From Monocercomonoides exilis (taxonomy: Eukaryota; Preaxostyla; Oxymonadida; Polymastigidae), in NCBI GenBank assembly GCA_001643675.2, contig LSRY02000003.1, positions 1,664,001-1,728,000 on the forward strand: 64,000 nucleotides of DNA, in the 5' to 3' direction. A program made the position numbers and the translations under genes. The notes beneath the pieces were generated by a model that made no database searches, was not told where the DNA came from, and was given only the letters and a program-made list of their open reading frames with translations. Below, in pieces: positions 23,865-35,572 of the stretch; position 1 is the stretch's first letter, and each line of letters starts with the position of its first letter.

Positions 23865-24760
23865 TTATTTTTGTACGATGATCCAGATGAATATTCTTCG
23901 TTTTGGGATCATATATTTTCAAGCTGGATTGAGCAAAGAGAAAAAGAAAAAGAAAAAGAAAAAAAAGAGAAATGTGGAAAAGAAGAAATTCAAGAGTTGT
24001 GCGAGATAAATGAAATGCTAAAACAGTCAAGCCAATCTGAAACGAATATTGAAAAGGGATAAAGGCCAATTGATAACTGCAAAGAAAAATAGAGGGAGCA
24101 ATGATAACAAAAGGAGAATAAGTTAGAGAAAATGAAAGAAGGGAACTGCTATTTGCGAAGAGCAAAACAAGTGATTAAAAAGGTGATGAATTTGATTAAG
24201 ACAATGAGCAAGGCAAGGGAATGTTTTGTGTTTGCCTGTACCAAACAAAGACAGCAAACAGCAGTATCTGCTAAATTGACTGCTTATTTCATTCATTTGT
24301 TCTTCGACTTGTTTGCCTCAGCTGTAAATCCAATAAAGCAACAGGGCTTGCAAACGCAGTTGTCTGACAAAAACAAAAGGACCTATTTTTGCAGAGCGAA
24401 ACAACGGAACAGGAAGCAAGTTTGAAGGGGTAAAATCCGCCTTCGAGGCAACCACGATTTACAAAGCATGGCAGAGTATTCCAACAGAGAAATGATTCAT
24501 TGCAGCAAATAGACATGAAAATGAAAAAGGGGAGAATTGCAAAAAGAGACGAATGACAGGGCATCATAAGAGAAAGCAAAGAAGAAAATGGAAATGTTGG
24601 CTAACTTTGTGATGCAAATGAGAAAGAAAAATGGAAAAGATGAAGAAAACTTCCGAAAAGTGGAAGACTTGAGATTGATTCTAAATGAGCAGAAAGCAAC
24701 AGAGCAAAATACGATGAAGCGAAATGAATGCAAGCGTGGTGGCAACAAAAAATGAGAAAT
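23865..24760 (+). pseudogene. Decayed coiled-coil segments (left arm)
   Basis: The frame 23871..24062 reads 'DDPDEYSSFWDHIFSSWIEQ' then a Lys/Glu heptad-like run and 'EEIQELCEINEMLKQSSQSE' before a stop. Further on, 24587..24752 reads 'MEMLANFVMQMRKKNGKDEE' and 'NFRKVEDLRLILNEQKATEQ'. Intervening stops and frame changes suggest decay. The mirror is at about 36460..37356. No function is proposed. Confidence 0.35.
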
Positions 24761-25649
24761 GAGTAGAAGAGATATTTCAAGCAAACGAAAAACAGCACCA
24801 AAGTGATCAAAAACAAACAAAGAAAGAAAAGAAAAGAAAAAAATGCCAGTTTGGATTTGATTGAAAAGAAAAATGCGGCGGTATCAAACAGGTGGTTCAT
24901 TGCTGCTATCGTCCTTTTCTTGTTCTTCTTCATATCAACTGGGCGTGCTCCAAAGTGTGTCAGATATTTACTACTTGTTGCCGCATGCTGTTCTTTTCAT
25001 CTTCACAGGTTTTTTTTCGTTTTGTCTCATTGCTTTTCACTTTTCTTTTCCAGAAAACGCTCAATCTTGTGTTGCTCTCTCCCCTTCCCTCTTCTGAAGC
25101 ATTGATATTTATCAACGCTTTTTGCCTCAAACTACATTGGCATCGAAAGGTGTTTGCACAACTTAAGCTTCGTGTGACAATCACATGCTAATAATAAGTG
25201 ATGGCAAGGGTTATTCCACTTCCCCCATTCCTTCGTTTTCTGCTTCCTTTTCCTCCTCATTTTTGTCAAACTTCTGCAACATCATCGCAAGGATTCCACC
25301 TCACAAATCACATTTCTGTTCTTTGTGATGTCTTTCATCTTCGTCTTCTTCACTCACTTCAATGGATATCAAAAATATTGTTGCTTTCTTCCCATGCAAA
25401 TCCATCAGATTCAATGATAGACCCTATCTCTCGTGACTACTCAGGAGCACAACACTTATTTTCAATTTGTCATGAGCAGCAGCTGAGTCTGTGCAAGAAT
25501 GGAAGAGATATTATTTTGAGCAAAGAAATGTCGATCAGCAGGCATGCAACAAAAAAAAATGAGGTTGATTCTGACTTTTCGTATAAATATTAAAGGAAGC
25601 ACAGATAAAAAGGAAAGAGAAGAACAGGACGGTGGAGATTATTTGGAAT

Positions 25650-26160
25650 GAATGGTTTCATTGACGACCTTCGACGAAGTTAACAATTCTTTGAGTCTTC
25701 AACGCGCCATCGAAGATGAAATGAGGAGAAGAATAAAATTTGAAAGAAAAACATATCTGAAGAATAATTCAATGAGATACGAGCACAAATTTGTGAAGGA
25801 TTAGATGAAGCGGGCAAAACAAAAGAAATGGATATATTTGAAAAATTATCAAAAATGATTGAAAAAACACTTTTTGAGGAAAGGAAAACGATAATATCTG
25901 CTTTTCATGAGCTTTATTTGCATCGATGAAGAAGCGAAATCAGATGAAGAAACCTCGAAGAAATATTTTCACCTGGGCTGATTTTAGGCTCTTTGAAAAA
26001 TAAGTAATGATACATTCTTCAGAAGAATGTGATATGAAAGCGCCTGAATTTTGCAATAATATGGAAAATGTCACAATAAGATGAAACGATTGAGGAAAGC
26101 CAAACATTAAAAATGACGAAAATGAAAGGAATAAAAAGAAATCAGAAAAATGCATCTTTT
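25650..26160 (+). pseudogene. Antisense coiled-coil fragment next to the long surface cassette (left arm)
   Basis: Plus-frame pieces read 'FDEVNNSLSLQRAIEDEMRR', 'CEGLDEAGKTKEMDIFEKLS', 'KMIEKTLFEERKTIISAFHE' and 'MIHSSEECDMKAPEFCNNME' in different frames. A diverged relative lies at 50765..51190 (minus), with 'MLEEMHFEEKNNRKHLFKQQ' and a 'VMIYTS…MKAHEFFYDM' block. Protein-level similarity between the two loci supports a former coding gene. It starts exactly where the sense cassette stops resembling its family (after 'KITGKD'). The mirror is at 35062..35572. Confidence 0.45.
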
Positions 26161-27419
26161 CCTGTGATTTTTGTATTTGGGGCACGGAATGTGAGAGTCT
26201 TTGTTGGAGTGAAAGTTGAGACGAGAAGAGAGAGGGAGGCATCGCTGAAGGGAGCAACGCATCCGAGGGCATACTCCACAGTGGCACATGGGCTTTGCTG
26301 TGTTTTGCCACAGGCATCAGAATTAGTTCCACCATTTGCAACTATTTTGTTCTGGTCGATGATTGGAAGCCAACTGTTGTACACATCACTATCAGCTTTT
26401 CCATTATTCCACACTCTTTTTGATTCTGTTGTTGATCCACATTGCTGGAATGGAGATTGGGTGATGCTGCTTCCACCGAAGAACACGTCGTTTCCTCTGC
26501 CATTTTTGGCAGTGTTGCCATCAAAGAAACAGAAAGTAATGAATTTATTTCCGCTCATCCAGGAATAAGTGACATCCAAATAAATACCTGCCCCACCAAG
26601 AGTTGAAGTTGAACTTGTCAATTTGTTGTTTATGAATTGGCACTCATTAACAAAAAATTGATTTGGCTTATTTACAGGAGGATCATTGAATGTTAAAGAA
26701 CCAGCAGCATCACCACCTGAGTTTGAAATGCACTTGCATTTTGTGAACAGGAATTGACCGTTTGACGGAAAACCTCCAATCGCAAAATACCAACCAGTTC
26801 CACACCAATCAGTTATTGAACAACTTTCCACTCTGTTTTCTGAGAATGAATAAACAGAAATGGATTGCGGCCCAGCTATACAAATTGCTCCTCCATGAGC
26901 AGCTGAACAGCTTGTGAAATTGGATTTTGAGATGTCAATTTTCAGCAGGTTATCGCAACGTATTGCTCCACCATGATTTGTATTTGAACAATTGTTGAAC
27001 GAACAAGAAGTGATTGTGAGATTTGCATTAGTGCAATTAACTTTAAGAGCTCCGCCGTTATTTGATCCACCATTTGAATTATTCCATTCGCACCACTCAA
27101 ATTTATGGCTGTTAACATCAAATGAAGTCAATCTTCCAGGTGATTTTCTGTGAGTTTCATTTCCTTCATATACAACAGCAGCATTTGATGATGATCGAGT
27201 TTGATGGAGGAAAGATGTGTTGAAGGCAGAAAGAGAAGTGGAGGGGCTGTTGAGGGAAGGGAGAATGGCACCATCGATGGGGTTGTGAGTGTGGAGGAAG
27301 ATGGTTGAGTGGAATGCGAAAAATATTTGGAGGATTTTGTTTGCAAGAAGAAGAACACACAAAAATGAAAGAAGAAAACCAGAAAAAATGATTTCTCCGA
27401 AACTCTCTGTTTTTATTTG
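26142..27419 (-). pseudogene. Inner beta-helix cassette, left-arm copy (no start codon)
   Basis: The frame is open from 27419 with a hydrophobic leader ('SGFLLSFLCVLLLANKILQI') but no ATG, running into 'THNPIDGAIL', the GGAL/FxxC beta-helix and the 'DACGKTQQSPCATVEYALGC' module. Family similarity ends at 'TKITGKD'. The run A5 at 26146..26150 makes the frame stop at once; in the right arm A6 extends it (33803..35284). The bases aligned with the start codon of cassette 2 (16550) read ACA. It is probably a silent copy. Confidence 0.6.
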
Positions 27420-27832
27420 TTATCATTTGCCTTCACAATTTTCAACAATTAATCATCTCAATTGATTCACTTTTTCTTCTCCTTCTCCTTCAAACATATC
27501 AACAACATATCACACAATTTCTTCTTTGACTTCATCATTCACTTCCCAATTTTTAATTCTTCATCAATTGCTTCAGCTGCAGAGATGATAAGAGAAACGA
27601 AGAAGAAACGAAATAATTTTGCAGTTGAAGGAAAAACTTACAAATAAAATTTAGAGGAAGAAGAATGAGAGAAGAGGCGAAAAAGAAAGCAAATGAAGAG
27701 TCTATTTTGAAAGAGGATTCAGAAAGAAAATGGAATTGAAGGATTATGCAAATTTTTTGAATGAAAAGACGAAGATGGAAGGAGAGAAGATTCGGGTTGG
27801 AAGTTGAATTTGCGAAGAGAAGGAAACAGCAA
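27420..27832 (+). pseudogene. Spacer with antisense coiled-coil fragment (left arm)
   Basis: Homologous to 15957..16400 and 53700..54343. In plus orientation the fragments 'AEMIRETKKKRNNFAVEGKT' and 'EELVKKR' (just inside the cassette end) are Lys/Glu-rich, with many stops between. It links the two minus-strand cassettes of the left arm. No intact gene was seen. Confidence 0.4.
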
Positions 27833-29008
27833 CTAATTCAGAGAAAAGCATTTGGATAGACAGAGGATAAATTTGAGTAAAGAAACAACAACAAGCAATT
27901 CAGGGTGATGCAATTCAGAAGAAATTAAAAATATGATTAACGAGAGAAAAGAAGGAATATGAGAAGCAGGAGGAAAAAATAATTGGAAAAGAGAAGATAG
28001 TGAAAAAAGCTTTTTGTTGGAAGAATTAGTTAAGAAAAGATGAGAGAGCCAGCCATTGTACTCGGTATTATCAGCTGTTCCTTGATTCCACACTCTTTTT
28101 GATGGAGTCGTTGAGCCACATTGCTGGAATGGAGATTGAGTGATGCTGCTGCCATTGAAAAAGACATCATTCCCTCTGCCATTCGTTGCGGAATTGCCAT
28201 CGAAGAAACAGAAAGTGATGAATTTAACTCCATTCATCCAAGAGTAAGTTCCATCAAAGTATATTCCGGCTCCACCCCAAGAGGATGATGAAGTTAACTT
28301 ATTATTGATGAACTGACACTCAACGATTGAAAACAGGTTGGGCTTGTTATTCGGAGGCCAATGAAACGTGAGAGAGCCAGTTGAATCGTTGCCAGAATTT
28401 GCGATGCACTTGCAGTTTGTGAACAAGAATTGAGCATTTGATGGCATATCATTGAGCCAGAAATACCAGCCAGTTCCACACCAATTTGTGATTGAGCAAC
28501 TTTCCACTTTGTTTTCTGAGAATGTCCAAGCAGAATTTGATTGAGGAGTCCATATCGCTGCTGCTCCTCCATGAAGCGCAGAACAGCTTGTGAAATTAGA
28601 TTTTGTGAGGCTGATTTTCAACAAGTAATCACAACATAACGCTCCACCACTATATCCACCTGTGGTTGAACAATTGTTGAATGAGCAAGAAGTGATCGAT
28701 AAATTTGCGTTTGTGCAATTGACTTTCAGAGCACCTCCTTGATCATTTCCGCTATATGAATCATTCCATTCACACCACTCAAAACGATGGCTGTTAACAT
28801 CAAATGAAGTCAATCTTCCAGGTGATTTTCTGTGAGTTTCATTTCCTTCATATACAACAGCAGCATTTGATGATGATCGAGTTTGGTGAAGAAAAGAGGT
28901 GTTGAAGGCAGAGAGAGAAGTGGAGGGGCTGTTGAGGTTGGGGAGGATGGCACCATCGATGGGGTTGTGAGTCGTGTGAATGGAAACGTCAATAGAAAAA
29001 GAATCGAG
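27833..29008 (-). pseudogene. Inner short beta-helix cassette, left-arm copy (no in-frame start)
   Basis: The frame opens just after a TAG at 29011..29009 ('LDSFSIDVSIHTTHNPIDGA') and has no ATG before the beta-helix. In a neighbouring frame an ATG begins a leader-like string ('MLHMNSSILFLLTFPFTR') that would need a one-base shift. The beta-helix module ends at 'YNGWL', followed by an unrelated hydrophobic tail ('FFPPASHIPSFLSLIIFLIS') related to the tail of 14104..16077. It lacks the second module. The first 207 bp of the module are identical to the cassette at 49732..49938. Confidence 0.6.
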
Positions 29009-30571
29009 CTATTCATATGCAGCATGTTGTTATGATGATACTTTCTAATGTTCAAATTCAAGTTAACGAAAAGAAGAAACCAAAAATCAACAGCCTTGTT
29101 CAAGTTTTCTATGGAATATTATTTTTGAACGAGTGAGCGATGCAGCAGGAGAAGAAGAAAAAGATTTTCATTAGAGTATGAATTGCTTTGTTGAAAGAAT
29201 GAGTGTTATTTGAAATTGGAATAACGCGTTGACTGAGATTATGATATTTGTTGTGAGCATTTTCATTCTGTTTGTATTCTGAACGATTGTGCTTTCTGTG
29301 AAAAAGGCATAAAAAGATTGATAAAAAATATCTGTTCTTATTTTTTAATTCTTTTCAAAAGTCAGTTGCACAAAAAAATAATTTGAAATGGGAATTTTTG
29401 TGCACAAAATGATGAGTTTGCGGTTTGCTATTATCAAAATTTGAAAGAGTTGTAAATTGCTAATTTTCACGAAACGGAGTTATTTGTTTGTTCAGATTTT
29501 TTTTTGAAAATATTTAAAATAAAAAATTTTTCCTGGGAATGTAGATAATTGTGGATATCTTTGTAACAGTTCAAGCCTCACAACAACTATTGATATTTAT
29601 TTGAATTACTGTTTTGATGTGGTTATTTTTTTTTTTTTTAATAAATAAAATAAATTATTGGCAAACCCATACCGCCATTGGTCATTGTGATTTCACTTCT
29701 TCTACAATATCCATATTAAAAGCAAAAAACATTTCTTTTCATTGAAAATATTTTCCAACAACAAAAAACACCATAACAAACTGAAATATTGATTGTTTAT
29801 GAATTCAATTTTTGAATACTCTTTTTTCGTTAAACTATTTTTTTTTAACTCATTTTTGAAATTCTATTTTGTCTGTCAAACATTTCGGTTTGAAAATTTG
29901 TAAGATGTCACGTATTGAGTCCCAATTTTAAGCTGTAAAATAATATGAATAATTCACCATACACCAAAAAATTATTCAAGACCGAAAAACTTTAATTCAA
30001 CATCGAAAATTATTATTCAACATCGATAAAGTTTAATTCAATATCTTAAATTTATTAAAATCAAAAATTTATACTCATATCAGTTTCTTTTTTTTTTTTT
30101 TAATAGGGTCAACTTTTTTATGGGACTTTTTCCTTTATTGGCACTTTTTTTGTTTTTGCATGCCAGTCATTCAATAAAGCTTGATGAACCACAACACTCG
30201 GGCGAGGGTGTTTATAAAACAAATACATTAAATTACCGGTTTGTTTTTTAAATATTGTTTATTTTTCGTAGAGATACAGCAATTTTTTATTGATTTTGAA
30301 GTGACTTTTTTCAGCCGAGGAAGCATTTCACAAAAATAAGAAATCCATTTTTAAAAACTACTAGCATTATCCTTTTTATATTCAAAATCTTAAGTTTAAC
30401 AACTTGTTTTTTCTTCAGTTTTTCACATTTTACTTTTTTTATCAACATGCGAACACAATTTTGAAAATTTCTTTGGTATTAAAATGAAGTGTTAAAAATA
30501 AAAATATGATATGAAAAATACACACTCTTATTAAGAAGTGTGAAAAAGGTTCAACATTAAAATTTTCTATT
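29009..30571. other. AT-rich non-coding inner end of the left arm
   Basis: Homopolymer-rich AT sequence up to the palindrome spacer. No credible ORF; the short minus ORF at 30442..30648 crosses the spacer and exists in one arm only. The mirror is 30650..32213. I see nothing else in it. Confidence 0.6.
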
Positions 30572-30649
30572 TGCATCAAACAGGTGAATGGTAACAACAT
30601 TGAATGATCTGAGATCACACTTATTCTATTTTGATGTGTTGAAAGCAAT
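30572..30649. other. Palindrome centre (about 78-nt non-symmetric spacer)
   Basis: The arms stop matching after 'AAAATTTTCTA' (30561..30571) and resume at 'TAGAAAATTTT' (30650..30660). The unique segment includes 'CAGGTGAATGGTAACAACAT' and a small internal dyad 'GATCTGAGATC'. A unique spacer of this size is what stably maintained natural palindromes tend to have. A pure fold-back read artefact would usually have little or none. Confidence 0.85.
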
Positions 30650-32213
30650 TAGAAAATTTTAATGTTGAACATTTTTCACACTTCTTAATAAGAGTGTGTA
30701 TTTTTCATATCATATTTTTATTTTTAACACTTCATTTTAATACCAAAGAAATTTTCAAAATTGTGTTCGCATGTTGATAAAAAAAGTAAAATGTGAAAAA
30801 CTGAAGAAAAAACAAGTTGTTAAACTTAAGATTTTGAATATAAAAAGGATAATGCTAGTAGTTTTTAAAAATGGATTTCTTATTTTTGTGAAATGCTTCC
30901 TCGGCTGAAAAAAGTCACTTCAAAATCAATAAAAAATTGCTGTATCTCTACGAAAAATAAACAATATTTAAAAAACAAACCGGTAATTTAATGTATTTGT
31001 TTTATAAACACCCTCGCCCGAGTGTTGTGGTTCATCAAGCTTTATTGAATGACTGGCATGCAAAAACAAAAAAAGTGCCAATAAAGGAAAAAGTCCCATA
31101 AAAAAGTTGACCCTATTAAAAAAAAAAAAAAAGAAACTGATATGAGTATAAATTTTTGATTTTAATAAATTTAAGATATTGAATTAAACTTTATCGATGT
31201 TGAATAATAATTTTCGATGTTGAATTAAAGTTTTTCGGTCTTGAATAATTTTTTGGTGTATGGTGAATTATTCATATTATTTTACAGCTTAAAATTGGGA
31301 CTCAATACGTGACATCTTACAAATTTTCAAACCGAAATGTTTGACAGACAAAATAGAATTTCAAAAATGAGTTAAAAAAAAATAGTTTAACGAAAAAAGA
31401 GTATTCAAAAATTGAATTCATAAACAATCAATATTTCAGTTTGTTATGGTGTTTTTTGTTGTTGGAAAATATTTTTCAATGAAAAGAAATGTTTTTTGCT
31501 TTTAATATGGATATTGTAGAAGAAGTGAAATCACAATGACCAATGGCGGTATGGGTTTGCCAATAATTTATTTTATTTATTAAAAAAAAAAAAAATAACC
31601 ACATCAAAACAGTAATTCAAATAAATATCAATAGTTGTTGTGAGGCTTGAACTGTTACAAAGATATCCACAATTATCTACATTCCCAGGAAAAAATTTTT
31701 TATTTTAAATATTTTCAAAAAAAAATCTGAACAAACAAATAACTCCGTTTCGTGAAAATTAGCAATTTACAACTCTTTCAAATTTTGATAATAGCAAACC
31801 GCAAACTCATCATTTTGTGCACAAAAATTCCCATTTCAAATTATTTTTTTGTGCAACTGACTTTTGAAAAGAATTAAAAAATAAGAACAGATATTTTTTA
31901 TCAATCTTTTTATGCCTTTTTCACAGAAAGCACAATCGTTCAGAATACAAACAGAATGAAAATGCTCACAACAAATATCATAATCTCAGTCAACGCGTTA
32001 TTCCAATTTCAAATAACACTCATTCTTTCAACAAAGCAATTCATACTCTAATGAAAATCTTTTTCTTCTTCTCCTGCTGCATCGCTCACTCGTTCAAAAA
32101 TAATATTCCATAGAAAACTTGAACAAGGCTGTTGATTTTTGGTTTCTTCTTTTCGTTAACTTGAATTTGAACATTAGAAAGTATCATCATAACAACATGC
32201 TGCATATGAATAG

Positions 32214-33389
32214 CTCGATTCTTTTTCTATTGACGTTTCCATTCACACGACTCACAACCCCATCGATGGTGCCATCCTCCCCAACCTCAACAGCCCCTCC
32301 ACTTCTCTCTCTGCCTTCAACACCTCTTTTCTTCACCAAACTCGATCATCATCAAATGCTGCTGTTGTATATGAAGGAAATGAAACTCACAGAAAATCAC
32401 CTGGAAGATTGACTTCATTTGATGTTAACAGCCATCGTTTTGAGTGGTGTGAATGGAATGATTCATATAGCGGAAATGATCAAGGAGGTGCTCTGAAAGT
32501 CAATTGCACAAACGCAAATTTATCGATCACTTCTTGCTCATTCAACAATTGTTCAACCACAGGTGGATATAGTGGTGGAGCGTTATGTTGTGATTACTTG
32601 TTGAAAATCAGCCTCACAAAATCTAATTTCACAAGCTGTTCTGCGCTTCATGGAGGAGCAGCAGCGATATGGACTCCTCAATCAAATTCTGCTTGGACAT
32701 TCTCAGAAAACAAAGTGGAAAGTTGCTCAATCACAAATTGGTGTGGAACTGGCTGGTATTTCTGGCTCAATGATATGCCATCAAATGCTCAATTCTTGTT
32801 CACAAACTGCAAGTGCATCGCAAATTCTGGCAACGATTCAACTGGCTCTCTCACGTTTCATTGGCCTCCGAATAACAAGCCCAACCTGTTTTCAATCGTT
32901 GAGTGTCAGTTCATCAATAATAAGTTAACTTCATCATCCTCTTGGGGTGGAGCCGGAATATACTTTGATGGAACTTACTCTTGGATGAATGGAGTTAAAT
33001 TCATCACTTTCTGTTTCTTCGATGGCAATTCCGCAACGAATGGCAGAGGGAATGATGTCTTTTTCAATGGCAGCAGCATCACTCAATCTCCATTCCAGCA
33101 ATGTGGCTCAACGACTCCATCAAAAAGAGTGTGGAATCAAGGAACAGCTGATAATACCGAGTACAATGGCTGGCTCTCTCATCTTTTCTTAACTAATTCT
33201 TCCAACAAAAAGCTTTTTTCACTATCTTCTCTTTTCCAATTATTTTTTCCTCCTGCTTCTCATATTCCTTCTTTTCTCTCGTTAATCATATTTTTAATTT
33301 CTTCTGAATTGCATCACCCTGAATTGCTTGTTGTTGTTTCTTTACTCAAATTTATCCTCTGTCTATCCAAATGCTTTTCTCTGAATTAG
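32214..33389 (+). pseudogene. Inner short beta-helix cassette, right-arm copy
   Basis: Mirror of 27833..29008 with the same translation over the beta-helix ('MTSFDVNSHRFEWCEW' counted from a TTG at 32409) and the same tail. It has GGAL turns, about a dozen Cys and several N-glycosylation-type NxS/T sites. There is no in-frame ATG upstream of the module, and a leader-like ATG frame (from about 32197) is one base out. Convergence of sequence with its mirror is essentially complete. Confidence 0.6.
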
Positions 33390-33802
33390 TTGCTGTTTCC
33401 TTCTCTTCGCAAATTCAACTTCCAACCCGAATCTTCTCTCCTTCCATCTTCGTCTTTTCATTCAAAAAATTTGCATAATCCTTCAATTCCATTTTCTTTC
33501 TGAATCCTCTTTCAAAATAGACTCTTCATTTGCTTTCTTTTTCGCCTCTTCTCTCATTCTTCTTCCTCTAAATTTTATTTGTAAGTTTTTCCTTCAACTG
33601 CAAAATTATTTCGTTTCTTCTTCGTTTCTCTTATCATCTCTGCAGCTGAAGCAATTGATGAAGAATTAAAAATTGGGAAGTGAATGATGAAGTCAAAGAA
33701 GAAATTGTGTGATATGTTGTTGATATGTTTGAAGGAGAAGGAGAAGAAAAAGTGAATCAATTGAGATGATTAATTGTTGAAAATTGTGAAGGCAAATGAT
33801 AA
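33390..33802 (-). pseudogene. Spacer with antisense coiled-coil fragment (right arm)
   Basis: Mirror of 27420..27832. Lys/Glu-rich minus-strand fragments are broken by stops. The segment separates two plus-strand cassettes that are tandem here. Confidence 0.4.
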
Positions 33803-35284
33803 CAAATAAAAACAGAGAGTTTCGGAGAAATCATTTTTTCTGGTTTTCTTCTTTCATTTTTGTGTGTTCTTCTTCTTGCAAACAAAATCCTCCAAATATT
33901 TTTCGCATTCCACTCAACCATCTTCCTCCACACTCACAACCCCATCGATGGTGCCATTCTCCCTTCCCTCAACAGCCCCTCCACTTCTCTTTCTGCCTTC
34001 AACACATCTTTCCTCCATCAAACTCGATCATCATCAAATGCTGCTGTTGTATATGAAGGAAATGAAACTCACAGAAAATCACCTGGAAGATTGACTTCAT
34101 TTGATGTTAACAGCCATAAATTTGAGTGGTGCGAATGGAATAATTCAAATGGTGGATCAAATAACGGCGGAGCTCTTAAAGTTAATTGCACTAATGCAAA
34201 TCTCACAATCACTTCTTGTTCGTTCAACAATTGTTCAAATACAAATCATGGTGGAGCAATACGTTGCGATAACCTGCTGAAAATTGACATCTCAAAATCC
34301 AATTTCACAAGCTGTTCAGCTGCTCATGGAGGAGCAATTTGTATAGCTGGGCCGCAATCCATTTCTGTTTATTCATTCTCAGAAAACAGAGTGGAAAGTT
34401 GTTCAATAACTGATTGGTGTGGAACTGGTTGGTATTTTGCGATTGGAGGTTTTCCGTCAAACGGTCAATTCCTGTTCACAAAATGCAAGTGCATTTCAAA
34501 CTCAGGTGGTGATGCTGCTGGTTCTTTAACATTCAATGATCCTCCTGTAAATAAGCCAAATCAATTTTTTGTTAATGAGTGCCAATTCATAAACAACAAA
34601 TTGACAAGTTCAACTTCAACTCTTGGTGGGGCAGGTATTTATTTGGATGTCACTTATTCCTGGATGAGCGGAAATAAATTCATTACTTTCTGTTTCTTTG
34701 ATGGCAACACTGCCAAAAATGGCAGAGGAAACGACGTGTTCTTCGGTGGAAGCAGCATCACCCAATCTCCATTCCAGCAATGTGGATCAACAACAGAATC
34801 AAAAAGAGTGTGGAATAATGGAAAAGCTGATAGTGATGTGTACAACAGTTGGCTTCCAATCATCGACCAGAACAAAATAGTTGCAAATGGTGGAACTAAT
34901 TCTGATGCCTGTGGCAAAACACAGCAAAGCCCATGTGCCACTGTGGAGTATGCCCTCGGATGCGTTGCTCCCTTCAGCGATGCCTCCCTCTCTCTTCTCG
35001 TCTCAACTTTCACTCCAACAAAGACTCTCACATTCCGTGCCCCAAATACAAAAATCACAGGAAAAGATGCATTTTTTCTGATTTCTTTTTTATTCCTTTC
35101 ATTTTCGTCATTTTTAATGTTTGGCTTTCCTCAATCGTTTCATCTTATTGTGACATTTTCCATATTATTGCAAAATTCAGGCGCTTTCATATCACATTCT
35201 TCTGAAGAATGTATCATTACTTATTTTTCAAAGAGCCTAAAATCAGCCCAGGTGAAAATATTTCTTCGAGGTTTCTTCATCTGA
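33803..35284 (+). pseudogene. Inner beta-helix cassette, right-arm copy (leader present, ATG lost)
   Basis: The frame opens after TAA at 33800 and reads through a signal-like hydrophobic segment into 'HTHNPIDGAIL', the beta-helix and 'DACGKTQQSPCATVEYAL'. It aligns base for base with the leader of cassette 2 (16541..16640), but the ATG there is ACA/AGT here. After 'KITGKD' a T6 run (35072) keeps the frame open through a non-family hydrophobic tail ('ISFLFLSFSSFLMFGFPQSF…') to 35284. In the left arm the frame stops early. The tail overlaps an antisense coiled-coil fragment, so it is probably not native coding sequence. Confidence 0.6.
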
Positions 35285-35572
35285 TTTCGCTTCTTCATCG
35301 ATGCAAATAAAGCTCATGAAAAGCAGATATTATCGTTTTCCTTTCCTCAAAAAGTGTTTTTTCAATCATTTTTGATAATTTTTCAAATATATCCATTTCT
35401 TTTGTTTTGCCCGCTTCATCTAATCCTTCACAAATTTGTGCTCGTATCTCATTGAATTATTCTTCAGATATGTTTTTCTTTCAAATTTTATTCTTCTCCT
35501 CATTTCATCTTCGATGGCGCGTTGAAGACTCAAAGAATTGTTAACTTCGTCGAAGGTCGTCAATGAAACCAT
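35062..35572 (-). pseudogene. Antisense coiled-coil fragment (right arm)
   Basis: Mirror of 25650..26160. A diverged third copy follows the plus-strand cassette ending at 50867, in the same relative position and orientation. Confidence 0.4.

Larger units (their letters stand above)
17791..30571 (+). repeat. Left arm of a 25.6-kb near-perfect palindrome
   Basis: Base x here pairs with base 61220 to 61222 minus x in the right arm. The outer boundary is at 'AATCACTGGAAATGGC' inside a surface-protein copy; the inner end is 'AACATTAAAATTTTCTA'. The differences I saw are mainly homopolymer indels: A11/A10 at 21173, C4/C3 at 22135, A6/A5 at 23211, G4/G3 at 24529, A9/A7 at 25551 and A5/A6 at 26146, left versus right. 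There are few substitutions, for example T/C near 17849 and G/T near 30551. Contents from outside in: the 3' part of cassette 2, decayed coding segments, two minus-strand cassettes, and an AT-rich end. Confidence 0.95.
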
